Below, one piece after another: positions 30,001 to 39,636 of a stretch of 46,513 nt of DNA; within the stretch, counting starts at the first letter, position 1, and each line of letters begins with the position of its first letter. The DNA is from Streptomyces fuscichromogenes. GTDB taxonomy: Bacteria > Actinomycetota > Actinomycetes > Streptomycetales > Streptomycetaceae. The position numbers and the translations under genes were made by a program. Below the pieces are notes generated by a model. That model had not been told where the DNA came from. It made no database searches and saw nothing but the letters and a program-made list of their open reading frames with translations. The stretch is from contig NZ_BMML01000006.1 of NCBI RefSeq assembly GCF_014645815.1, positions 1 to 46,513 on the forward strand, written 5' to 3'.

Positions 30001-33000
30001 ATGGAGCCGACGGTACTGGGCGGCAAGCTGGCGTCGAGCCTGATGGGCCCGCTGCTGAAGAAGCTGTTCGTGGCGGACGGCCCGGGCGCGGGGCTGGTGG
30101 ACCGGCCGGTGCGGCTGAAGAGCCTGGTGTCCTTCCGCGGCGAGAAGCGCGCGCTCGTCGAGAAGGACGTGCACAGGCTCGCCGAGCACGTGGTCCGGCA
30201 GGCGGTCGACTCGCCCGGTGAGCCGCCGTTCCCGACCGGGGAACAGATCGCCGTCGCCGACGCACTGGCCCGCAGACTGCTCGCCCTGGGCGATCTCGAC
30301 ATGGACGATGTCCAGGCCGTACGGCTGGGCCACCGCGAACTGGCCGCGAAGCTGGCACACACGGCAGCCGCCCCCGACGGCCTCTCCGCCGACGCCGACC
30401 ACTTCCTCGACTCCGCGACGGAGTGGGCCTGCCTGCAGATCCTGGAGTTCTTCACCCGCCGCTCCACCTTCGTGGCCCGCACCCTCGTGGAACAGACCCG
30501 GAGCCAGGCCGAACTCGTCGCGAAGATCGACAAGCTGATCGCCCGCACGCCACGGCCCGACTCCCGCGACACCGCCTTCGAGCGCCGCTACCGCGCCTAT
30601 GTGGCCGAACGCCACAACCACATCACCATCTACGGCATCGACCTGCGGGACTCCCCCGACCGCTGGCCGCTGGAAGTCGCCTATCTGAGCCTGGAGGCGA
30701 CGGCCGACGGCGCCCACCCCGCCCCCGGGGACGACCCCGGCACGGCCCCCGTCGTCCTGCAGCTCCCCGCCGAGGAGGCCTTCGCCGACCACGACCGGGT
30801 CCTGCTGCGGGGCGACGCGGGCTCCGGCAAGACGACCCTGGTCCAGTGGCTGGCGGTGACGGCGGCGCGCGAAGCCACCCACATCCCGTTCGTCCTCCCG
30901 CTACGCACCCTGATCCGCGGCGCCGACCCCTTTCCTGCCCCGGCCGCCTTCCTGTCGGCGACGAGCTGTCCCCTCTCCGCGCCCGAGGGCTGGGCGGAAC
31001 GCGTCCTGGCAGCGGGCCGCGGCCTGATCCTCGTCGACGGACTGGACGAGATCTCCGCCACGGACCGCCACCGCACGCGCGACTGGCTCGGCTCCCTCAT
31101 GCACGCGTTCCCGGGCAACCGCTGGCTCCTGACCTCCCGCCCCACCGCGGTCCGCCAGGCCTGGCTCGCCACGGAGGACTTCCGCGAACTGACCCTGGCC
31201 CCCATGCGCCGCCCGGACGTCGCGACCTTCGTCCACCGCTGGCACACGGCGGCCGAGGCCGCGCAGTTCGAGGGCCCGCTCCTCGACTCCCTGCGCACCA
31301 AACGCGACCTCGCCCGGCTCGCCACCAACCCCCTGATGTGCGGCCTGATCTGCGCCTTGCACCGCGAACGCCGCGGCTACCTCCCCACCGGCCGCAAGGA
31401 GCTGTACGACGCCGCCCTCGCGATGCTGCTGGCCCGCCGGGACCGGGAACGCGGCATGGGCGCGGTGGACGAGGTGGAACTGGGCGAGGAGGCCCAGCTG
31501 GAGCTGCTGCAACGCCTGGCCTATGCGCTGGTGCTGAGCGGCAGCACGGAGATGGACATGGAGACGGCCGAGGGGATCGTGGAGCGCTGCCTGCCGACGA
31601 TCGCGCTGCCGGGACGGCAGGCGGACGCACCCACCGTCCTGCGCACCCTGCTGCTGCGCAGCGGCCTGGTCCGCCAACCGGCCGACGGCGTCCTGGACTT
31701 CGTCCACCGCACCTTCCAGGACTACCTGGGCGCGCGGTACGCGGTGGAGGAGGGCCACCTGGACGTCCTGACGAGCCATGCGGACGACACCCAGTGGGAG
31801 GACGTGATCCGCATGGCCGTCGCTCACGCCCGGCCCCGGGAACGGGCCTCGCTGCTACGGCGGCTGCTGTCCGGGGAGCAACCCCGCCTGACGCTGCTGG
31901 CCCTGGCCTGCCTGGAACATGCGACGGCGTTGGATCCCGTGGTGCGGGCGGACGTGGAGGCGCGAGCGGCCGCACTGATCCCACCGCGCACGAACGAGGA
32001 CGCGAAGCTCCTGGCGGAGGCCGGGCCGCTGGTACTGGAGCTGCTGCCCGGGCCGGACGGGCTGACCGACGCGGAGGCGCTGGGGGTGACGGTCACGGCC
32101 TCGGTGCTGGGCACCGAGGAGCCGGAGGGAGCGTTGGCCGTCCTGCGCAGATTCCGTCACCACCGGGATCTCGACGTACGACGGCAGCTCGTCGGCACCT
32201 GGAGCCGTTTCGACACCGTGGAGTACGCGGCGGAGGTGCTGGACCACCTGGATCGCTCGGATCTCTTCGTCACTTGCGAGTCGGCCGAACAGCGCCTCGC
32301 CCTGGCGGGGACGCGCCCCTGGCACCGCCTGGCCTTCCTGGGCGATCACCCCGTCGAGGACATCCTGGCGACCGTGCCGACCCCCGAGTCGGTGACCGGC
32401 CTCGACCTGCGGAGCAACCCGCGTCTCACCCACCTGGGCGCCCTGCTGCCGTTCGGTTCGCTCGAAACGCTGCGGCTCGACGGCTGCACCGCCTCGTACG
32501 GCCTGTACCAGCTGGCCGAACTGCCCCTCACCGACCTCACCCTGGGGCGGATCACCAACCTCACCGGCCTCCGGTCACTGGGCTCGCTCCTGCGCTTGTC
32601 CCTGGCGCAGGAGCTCCCTGGAGGCAGCCTCACCGACGTCCTCCCGATCGGTGCCGCGCTGGAATTCCTCTTCCTGGGCCGCGACACCACGCTACGAACC
32701 GGCCTGCACGGGCTGGAGCACTGGACGACGCTCACGGAACTCAGCCTCGGTCCGCTGGCAACGCCCGTCACGGCCGACGACTGGAGATCGGTCGCCGCGC
32801 TCCCGCAGTTGACCGGCCTCCACCTGAGCGCACGGATCGTCACTGATTTCCCGGACTCCGTCGAGGCCATGCCCGAACTGCCCGGCATCGAGTCCCTTCG
32901 GGTCCCGGCCATGCACGGCGCCGAGGATCTGTCCGTCCTCGCCTCGCGCCTTCCAGGCCTGCGCCGGGTGACCCTGCAGACCTACCCTGGCAAGGACTTT

Positions 33001-33060
33001 CCCGCCGACCGCTATGCGGCGCTCTTCCCGGACGTCACCGTTGACATGGTCAGCCGCTGA
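30001..33060 (+). CDS. NACHT-domain NTPase with helical N-terminus and C-terminal LRR-like region
   Basis: A 1019-residue STAND ATPase. Residues 1-190 form a helical N-terminal domain (LGGKLASSLMGPLLKKLF at the start), similar to the NACHT N-terminal helical (NNH) group. The NACHT core has Walker A GDAGSGKTTL (271-280), Walker B LILVDGLDEI (342-351) and LLTSRPTAV as sensor 1; the DGLDE pattern separates NACHT from AP-ATPases. A winged-helix and superhelical region with FVHRTFQDYLGARYA follows, then from about 797 leucine-rich repeats (VTGLDLRSNPRLTHLGALL, LETLRLDGC, LTDLTLGRITNLTGL). There is no TM segment or nuclease, protease or TIR motif. GGGGGTGGGCGG precedes the ATG. Bacterial NACHT proteins are known antiphage systems; defence here is inference. 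Confidence 0.88.
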   Translation: MEPTVLGGKLASSLMGPLLKKLFVADGPGAGLVDRPVRLKSLVSFRGEKRALVEKDVHRLAEHVVRQAVDSPGEPPFPTGEQIAVADALARRLLALGDLDMDDVQAVRLGHRELAAKLAHTAAAPDGLSADADHFLDSATEWACLQILEFFTRRSTFVARTLVEQTRSQAELVAKIDKLIARTPRPDSRDTAFERRYRAYVAERHNHITIYGIDLRDSPDRWPLEVAYLSLEATADGAHPAPGDDPGTAPVVLQLPAEEAFADHDRVLLRGDAGSGKTTLVQWLAVTAAREATHIPFVLPLRTLIRGADPFPAPAAFLSATSCPLSAPEGWAERVLAAGRGLILVDGLDEISATDRHRTRDWLGSLMHAFPGNRWLLTSRPTAVRQAWLATEDFRELTLAPMRRPDVATFVHRWHTAAEAAQFEGPLLDSLRTKRDLARLATNPLMCGLICALHRERRGYLPTGRKELYDAALAMLLARRDRERGMGAVDEVELGEEAQLELLQRLAYALVLSGSTEMDMETAEGIVERCLPTIALPGRQADAPTVLRTLLLRSGLVRQPADGVLDFVHRTFQDYLGARYAVEEGHLDVLTSHADDTQWEDVIRMAVAHARPRERASLLRRLLSGEQPRLTLLALACLEHATALDPVVRADVEARAAALIPPRTNEDAKLLAEAGPLVLELLPGPDGLTDAEALGVTVTASVLGTEEPEGALAVLRRFRHHRDLDVRRQLVGTWSRFDTVEYAAEVLDHLDRSDLFVTCESAEQRLALAGTRPWHRLAFLGDHPVEDILATVPTPESVTGLDLRSNPRLTHLGALLPFGSLETLRLDGCTASYGLYQLAELPLTDLTLGRITNLTGLRSLGSLLRLSLAQELPGGSLTDVLPIGAALEFLFLGRDTTLRTGLHGLEHWTTLTELSLGPLATPVTADDWRSVAALPQLTGLHLSARIVTDFPDSVEAMPELPGIESLRVPAMHGAEDLSVLASRLPGLRRVTLQTYPGKDFPADRYAALFPDVTVDMVSR

Positions 33061-33076
33061 CCCAGCTGACCACACG

Positions 33077-33110
33077 AAAGGGGCCGAAGCCCGAAGGCAC
33101 CGGCCCCTTT
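33077..33110. terminator. Bidirectional terminator between the NACHT gene and clpC
   Basis: AAAGGGGCCG (33077-33086) pairs with CGGCCCCTTT (33101-33110), 10 bp perfect, between the convergent stops at 33060 and 33133. T and A runs on either side let it act in both directions. The outer arms match those of the hairpin at 9127-9160. Confidence 0.85.
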
Positions 33111-33132
33111 CAACGGCTCAGCCCCGGAAGGG

Positions 33133-35658
<2,526 letters not shown>

Positions 35659-35862
35659 CGTTAATCGCTCCTCAGAGCGGTCAGGCAGTGGGGGGAACTT
35701 CCCCTCCCTGTCCTTCCGCAGCTTAGTCCCGCAAGCGGGGACCGCTCATTCCAACTGCCGACACCGTCGATGGCCTCCTGACCCCGAACGCCGACATCTG
35801 CTCCAACCCGATGGTGCGAGACGATGTTCCCGCAGGCCAGGCAGTTACCCCTTCCGTCAGTA

Positions 35863-35876
35863 CGCCGATGGCGAAC
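35863..35876 (-). promoter_or_regulatory. ClgR box 1
   Basis: GTTCGC-CATCG-GCG on the minus strand, an exact match to the GTTCGC-N5-GCG motif reported for ClgR, 205 bp before the clpC ATG. Confidence 0.65.
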
Positions 35877-35968
35877 GTGAGACGGCCTCGCCTGCGTGTC
35901 GCCCCCTCCCACTAGGGATGTCTTACCCGCTGCTACCGACAGTCCATGCCGTGGGGCCCCGGCCCCTC

Positions 35969-35982
35969 CGCTACGGGCGAAC
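35969..35982 (-). promoter_or_regulatory. ClgR box 2
   Basis: GTTCGC-CCGTA-GCG on the minus strand, a second exact match, 106 bp from box 1 (ten helical turns) and in the same orientation. Confidence 0.6.
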
Positions 35983-36087
35983 AACCTTGCGTCCCTCCGG
36001 ACCTCCGCACGCGCCCGCTTACGGGACTCTGTGCAGTCGTACGCACACCCAGCGTAACTCGAATGGGTTGGGGGCGGTTGCAGGTGC

Positions 36088-36726
36088 ATGGCTGGCACAG
36101 CGCCTCTGGCCGCTTCCACGGTTCCTCACCCCCGTAGCCCGTTCGATTCCGGTTCCGTCGCCGTGCCGGACGCCCGGCAGCCGGGCCGGCTCCGGCACTG
36201 GTACGAGAACGATCTGGGATGGGCAACGGTGCCCGCGGCGCCCGGAGAGCCGCTGCGGCTGGTCACGGGCGTGCGCTTCGACGTGCTGGAGGTACCGGCG
36301 CGGGCGGGGACGCGGGCGCTGGGGCAGCTGGCGCCGGGCTCTCCGGTGGCCCTTCAGGACGGCCGGATGCGGCTGCTGGTGGCGGCGGGCAGCGCGGAGG
36401 AGCTGCCGGGGCTGCTGGACTGGCTGGAGTGGGGCGCACCGGCCCTCGCTCTCGACCTGCGGGCGCTGGGCGCCGGGGGCGCGCTGGACGCTCCGCTGCG
36501 GCCTGGTCCGGGCGGGCCCGTGCAGGGGGCCGCCGTCTGGTTGCGGCCCCCCGAGTCGGGGTGCGAGGTCGAGGCCTCGCTGCCGACACTGTCGGCCATG
36601 GGGGGCGTCGGAGACGCCCCCGATCTCGTACGACTGGTGAACACGGTGGCCACGGAATGCCACCGCGTCCGACTGCGGCGTGCGGGCCGCGAGCCGGAGG
36701 ACAGTCAGGCGTTGGCGTCCTCGTAG
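36088..36726 (+). CDS. Conserved actinobacterial protein of unknown function
   Basis: A 212-residue protein. The core LRHWYENDLGWATVP, LLVTGVRFDVLEVPARAGTRAL, MRLLVAAGSAEELPGLLDWLEWG and AVWLRPPESGCEVEASLP is of a type I have seen in Streptomyces proteins annotated as related to the N-terminal bifunctional primase/polymerase domain; I am not sure of that link and see no catalytic Asp pair. There are no TM segments. The ATG at 36088 is the natural start, though its ribosome site is poor. Its last 22 bp overlap the end of lsr2 on the other strand, so the two convergent genes share their 3' ends. Confidence 0.75.
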   Translation: MAGTAPLAASTVPHPRSPFDSGSVAVPDARQPGRLRHWYENDLGWATVPAAPGEPLRLVTGVRFDVLEVPARAGTRALGQLAPGSPVALQDGRMRLLVAAGSAEELPGLLDWLEWGAPALALDLRALGAGGALDAPLRPGPGGPVQGAAVWLRPPESGCEVEASLPTLSAMGGVGDAPDLVRLVNTVATECHRVRLRRAGREPEDSQALASS

Positions 36727-37040
36727 GCCTGGCGAATGGTCGCGGGAACACGGCCGCGGTCGTTGACCTCGTAACCGTTCTCCTTGGCCCACGCGCGAAT
36801 CTGCGCGGTGTCCTGGCTGCCGCCGGAAGCCGCACGGGCCTTTCCGCGTCCGCCCGAAGCACGGCCACCGGTACGCCGGCCGCCCTTGACATAGGCGTCG
36901 AGAAGACCTCGCAGCTTGTCCGCATTGGCGGTCGTGAGATCGATCTCGTACGTCTTGCCGTCCAACGCGAACGTCACGGTCTCGTCCGCCTCGCCGCCGT
37001 CGAGGTCGTCGACAAGAAGGACCTGAACCTTCTGTGCCAC
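36705..37040 (-). CDS. lsr2: Lsr2 nucleoid-associated protein
   Basis: An H-NS-like xenogeneic silencer that coats AT-rich DNA, 111 residues. The N-terminal oligomerisation domain begins AQKVQVLLVDDLDGGEADETV; a Gly/Arg-rich linker follows; the C-terminal DNA-binding domain has AIRAWAKENG-like IRAWAKENGYEV and the AT-hook-like RGR at 95-97. The GTG at 37040 follows AAAGGAAA at the right distance; an ATG at 37055 lies before that ribosome site and is less likely. In this very GC-rich genome Lsr2 would silence acquired genes and specialised metabolism clusters. Confidence 0.95.
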   Translation of the reverse strand: MAQKVQVLLVDDLDGGEADETVTFALDGKTYEIDLTTANADKLRGLLDAYVKGGRRTGGRASGGRGKARAASGGSQDTAQIRAWAKENGYEVNDRGRVPATIRQAYEDANA

Positions 37041-37105
37041 CGGATTTCCTTTCATCGATAACTTCAGGGCCGGGGTCTGCGGCGTCCGCCGTTACGCCGC
37101 CCCCC

Positions 37106-37134
37106 TGTTATATGCAGTACTGCACTACGTCGGA
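37106..37134 (-). promoter_or_regulatory. Candidate lsr2 promoter with embedded palindrome
   Basis: TATAAC on the minus strand (complement of 37106-37111) is a good -10; TTCCGA 17 bp upstream is a weak -35. Between them lies TGCAGTACTGCA (37112-37123), a perfect 12-bp palindrome. The spot is AT-rich, so both a repressor and Lsr2 itself could bind. Confidence 0.5.
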
Positions 37135-37162
37135 AAGCAAACCGCTTTTGCGGGAAAAACAC

Positions 37163-37185
37163 AAACCCCTGGGAGAGACCGAGGG
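37163..37185 (-). terminator. Weak terminator after the acetyltransferase gene
   Basis: On the minus strand CCCCCT and AGGGG flank an 11-nt loop and are followed by GTTTGTGTTTTT, a T-rich tract. It lies between the acetyltransferase stop (37341) and the lsr2 promoter and would insulate lsr2 from readthrough. Confidence 0.45.
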
Positions 37186-37340
37186 GGCAGCTCCCGCCCG
37201 GAAACATGCGCGTTTCGGACATAGGGCACCTGGGCAAGGAGGGTTGCCCGGAATAGCGGCCCGATCTCCCGACCATCTCTGCCCCGATGAACCTTGTCGA
37301 CCGTTGTCGGCCCTTGTACCGCCACGATCCCTCTCGGCGA

Positions 37341-37874
37341 TCACAGATGCAGAAGCATCCGGCTGTTGCCCAAGGTGTTCGGTTTCACTCGTTCGAGTCC
37401 GAGGAACTCCGCGACGCCCTCGTCATAGGAACGCAGCAGCTCCGCGTAGACATCGGTGTCCACAGGCGTCTCGCCGATCTCCACGAAGCCGTGCTTCCCG
37501 AAGAACTCGACTTCGAAGGTCAGACAGAAAACGCGGCGAACACCGAGCCAACGCGCGGTCTCCAGCAACTTCTCCAGCAACTGATGACCGACACCGGCCC
37601 CCTTGAGGCCCCGGTTCACCGCGAGAGTGCGCACTTCCGCGAGGTCTTCCCACATCACGTGCAGCGCGCCGCAGCCGACCACCTCGGCGTTGTCGTCGCG
37701 TTCCGCGACCCAGAACTCCTGGATGTCCTCGTAAAGGGTCACCATGGCTTTGTCGAGCAGGATGCGGTCGCGAACGTACGCGTCGAGGAGGCCGCGCACG
37801 GCCGGGACATCGCTGGTCCGGGCCCGCCGGACGGTGATGGCTTTTGCGGTGACTTCGGGGCGCGTCGCTGACAT
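37341..37874 (-). CDS. N-acetylglutamate synthase-like GNAT acetyltransferase
   Basis: Probably makes N-acetyl-L-glutamate, the entry to arginine synthesis, as shown for the short ArgA of Mycobacterium tuberculosis. At 177 residues it is a stand-alone GNAT domain without the amino-acid-kinase part of E. coli ArgA. VRRARTSDVPAVRGLL is the first helix, LAEVRTLAVNRGLKGAGVGHQLLEKLLETAR contains the acetyl-CoA loop, and FEVEFFGKHGFVE is motif B. The ATG at 37874 has TAGCGT 6 nt upstream and no Shine-Dalgarno, so it is probably leaderless. Activity on glutamate is inferred from family resemblance. Confidence 0.85.
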   Translation of the reverse strand: MSATRPEVTAKAITVRRARTSDVPAVRGLLDAYVRDRILLDKAMVTLYEDIQEFWVAERDDNAEVVGCGALHVMWEDLAEVRTLAVNRGLKGAGVGHQLLEKLLETARWLGVRRVFCLTFEVEFFGKHGFVEIGETPVDTDVYAELLRSYDEGVAEFLGLERVKPNTLGNSRMLLHL

Positions 37875-37883
37875 GAGCGGACG

Positions 37884-38324
37884 CTATCGCCCGCCGGCGT
37901 CCGCCGCGGAGCCGGGGTTCTCCTCTCGCGGGGCTTCGCGCCCTTCCCGCTCTTCCCGGCTATCCGGGCCCTGCACGATGCGTACGGCGTCCCGCAGGGC
38001 CTGCCGCTGTTCGTCGCTCATCATCCCGAAGAAGGCGACCAGCGCGGCGGCCGGGTTGTCACTCTGCGACCATGCGTCGTTCATCAGGGCGGCGGCGTAG
38101 GCGGCCCGGGTGGAGACGGCCTCATATCGATAGGCGCGACCTTCGGCCTCCCGGCGGACCCAGCCCTTCTGATGGAGATTGTCCAAAACGGTCATCACGG
38201 TGGTGTACGCGATGGACCGTTCCTGCTGAAGGTCTTCCAGGACTTCTCGAACGGTCACCGGGCGGTTCCACTTCCACACTCGCGTCATGACCGCGTCTTC
38301 GAGTTCTCCCAATGGGCGAGGCAC
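37884..38324 (-). CDS. BlaI/MecI/CopY-family transcriptional repressor
   Basis: A 146-residue winged-helix regulator. LGELEDAVMTRVWKWNRPVTVREVLEDLQQERSIAYTTVMTVLDNLHQKGWVRRE is the DNA-binding domain, and AAALMNDAWSQSDNPAAALVAFFGMM is the dimer helix bundle with the region where the BlaR protease cuts. The acidic, Arg-rich C-terminal tail is not conserved. Partners of this family are usually M56 membrane proteases; none lies next to it, so it is an orphan here. The GTG at 38324 has TATTGT 8 nt upstream. The acetyltransferase gene follows 9 bp after the stop but has its own -10. Confidence 0.88.
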   Translation of the reverse strand: MPRPLGELEDAVMTRVWKWNRPVTVREVLEDLQQERSIAYTTVMTVLDNLHQKGWVRREAEGRAYRYEAVSTRAAYAAALMNDAWSQSDNPAAALVAFFGMMSDEQRQALRDAVRIVQGPDSREEREGREAPREENPGSAADAGGR

Positions 38325-38394
38325 AGCTCAGAACAATAGTGGGAGATCTAGCCAATCGCGTGCCGGACGTGCACTTTCACCGACAAAGGCGAGC

Positions 38395-38440
38395 AAAAAG
38401 GGCGTACGGCTCGGAAAGTCGCGGCGCGAGTCGTACGCCC
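38395..38440 (-). terminator. Rho-independent terminator of the small membrane protein gene
   Basis: GGGCGTACG with GCTCG (38400-38413) pairs with CGAG and CGTACGCCC (38427-38440); on the minus strand the stem is followed directly by TTTTT. It lies 19 bp after the small gene's stop. This is the most canonical terminator in the window. Confidence 0.9.
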
Positions 38441-38458
38441 GGGGCGGACGCGGCCGCG

Positions 38459-38647
38459 TCAGGCGCCGTCGGCCTTGGAGGCGGCGGCGGTCCGGCGGGA
38501 GCCCTCGGCCCGCTCCAGGGCGGCGTCGACGGCGGCGTCCTCCTTGGCCTTGGCGGCCCCGCCCTGGGTCTTCACGATCACCCGGACCAGGCCGATGAAG
38601 AAGACGGCCATGACGACCGGAGGCAGCAACGCGGAGACGTAGTCCAT
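38459..38647 (-). CDS. Small membrane protein, function unknown
   Basis: A 62-residue protein. VSALLPPVVMAVFFIGLVRVIV near the N-terminus is one TM helix, and the rest is a charged, Ala/Lys/Glu-rich cytoplasmic helix (AKAKEDAAVDAALERAEGS). TACTCT ends 6 nt before the ATG at 38647 without a Shine-Dalgarno, and a strong terminator follows, so it is a monocistronic gene with its own promoter and terminator; that supports it being real despite its size. I recognise no family beyond similar small Streptomyces proteins. Confidence 0.78.
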   Translation of the reverse strand: MDYVSALLPPVVMAVFFIGLVRVIVKTQGGAAKAKEDAAVDAALERAEGSRRTAAASKADGA

Positions 38648-38680
38648 GCGTCCAGAGTAGCCAGGCGGGGCGGGGCGAAA

Positions 38681-38704
38681 GGGGCGGGGTGGGCGAACCG
38701 CCCC
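38681..38704 (-). terminator. Hairpin after the 38725 gene
   Basis: GGGGCGG (38681-38687) and CCGCCCC (38698-38704) form a stem just 21 bp downstream of the stop of the minus-strand gene at 38725. No U-run follows. Confidence 0.45.
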
Positions 38705-38724
38705 GCGGCCGTGTCGGCCGCCGC

Positions 38725-39372
38725 TCAGCCCGCGGCGAGCTGCTGCGGGGGTCCGGCCGGCGGCGCGGCGGGCCGGCGCCGCGGAAAGACCTCGCCGGGC
38801 GTGGGGATGGGCCGCTTCGGCGCGCCGGGCTCGGGAGCCGCGGGCTGCGGGGCGGGCCGTTCGGCGGGCTTCTCCCGGGGCTTCTTCTCGGGCTCCTTGG
38901 CCACCCCGCCCGGCAGGGCCGTCAGCCGGACCCTGGAGGCCGGAACGGCGGGTGCCGGTACCGTGCGGGCCCCCTGGGCGAGCCGGGCCCGTACGTCGCG
39001 CTCGGCGAGGTTCTGGCAGCGGTCGAGGAGAGAGGCGGCGCCGGCGTTCCCCCGCAGGGCCCGCAGCGCGGCGAGGTCGTCCGGGGCGGGCCGGTACCCG
39101 GCGCCCAGCGCCTCCTCCAGAAGGGTGAGGTAACCGGCGACGGCCCCCGGCAGGGCGGCGCGGTACCGGGCCAGATCGGCCACCAGGAAGGCACGCAGCC
39201 GGGCCCCCTCGCACATCGCCTCGTCGAGCGACTCGGCGAGCCGATGACAGTCCCTGATGTCATCGGCGGAGACGGGACCGGGGTGAAGGGCGAGGGCGAG
39301 AGCACGGCGGAGCACACGCAGCTCCTCCGCACCGAACGCCATGCCGCCGCGGGATCCGTATGGCGTGGGCAT
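38725..39372 (-). CDS. Conserved Streptomyces protein, function unknown
   Basis: A 215-residue protein with no recognised catalytic motif. The N-terminal two thirds is predicted helical (LRVLRRALALALHPGPVSADDIRDCHRLAESLDEAM, LVADLARYRAALPGAVAGYLTLLEEAL), and the last 70 residues are Pro/Lys/Ala-rich and probably disordered. There is no signal or TM segment. I take the ATG at 39372 because TATCTT ends 6 nt upstream; an ATG at 39342 (MAFGAEELRV) is the alternative. The frame extends further upstream, but those residues cover the promoter. Confidence 0.75.
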   Translation of the reverse strand: MPTPYGSRGGMAFGAEELRVLRRALALALHPGPVSADDIRDCHRLAESLDEAMCEGARLRAFLVADLARYRAALPGAVAGYLTLLEEALGAGYRPAPDDLAALRALRGNAGAASLLDRCQNLAERDVRARLAQGARTVPAPAVPASRVRLTALPGGVAKEPEKKPREKPAERPAPQPAAPEPGAPKRPIPTPGEVFPRRRPAAPPAGPPQQLAAG

Positions 39373-39480
39373 GAACCGAAGATACGCGTAAATCAGACAA
39401 ACTCGACATAGGGTGCATGGCGTGGCGCCCACCGGCCACCCGCTCAGCCCCCATCCCACCGCTCCGGAGGACCCCCCCCC

Positions 39481-39576
39481 AGCCCGTCCGGCGTCGGAGG
39501 ACGAGGCCGAAGGCCGATGCGGGGGTCCGGGGGCGGCAGCCCCCGAAACGGGCGGTCGAAGGGGGTCCGCCCCCTG
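39481..39576 (+). repeat. Streptomyces intergenic element, CGTCCGGCG..GGACGAGGCC type
   Basis: AGCCCGTCCGGCGTCGGAGG then ACGAGGCCGAAGGCC, a GGGGGTCCGGGGGCGGCAGC block and a GGGGGTCCGCCCCC hairpin make up a composite unit that I have often seen between Streptomyces genes. It fills most of the 264-bp gap downstream of coaX. It can form several strong hairpins and may terminate coaX transcription. Confidence 0.7.
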
Positions 39577-39636
39577 GAAGGACGGGACGGGTAGGGGCGG
39601 CGGGGGCGAAGAACCCTCCCCGACCCCACCCGCCGC

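Larger units (their letters stand above)
35659..36087. other. Long divergent promoter region of clpC
   Basis: 429 bp without a gene that I can support between the clpC start and the hypothetical gene at 36088. It holds two ClgR-type boxes on the minus strand and is less GC-rich than its surroundings. The distance between the boxes and the clpC ATG implies a 5' untranslated region of 100 nt or more, or a second promoter. Confidence 0.5.

Noticed and set aside
30423..32846. Second long plus-strand frame inside the NACHT gene
   Set aside because: Pro/Arg/Gly-rich out-of-phase reading; the first frame has every NACHT motif.
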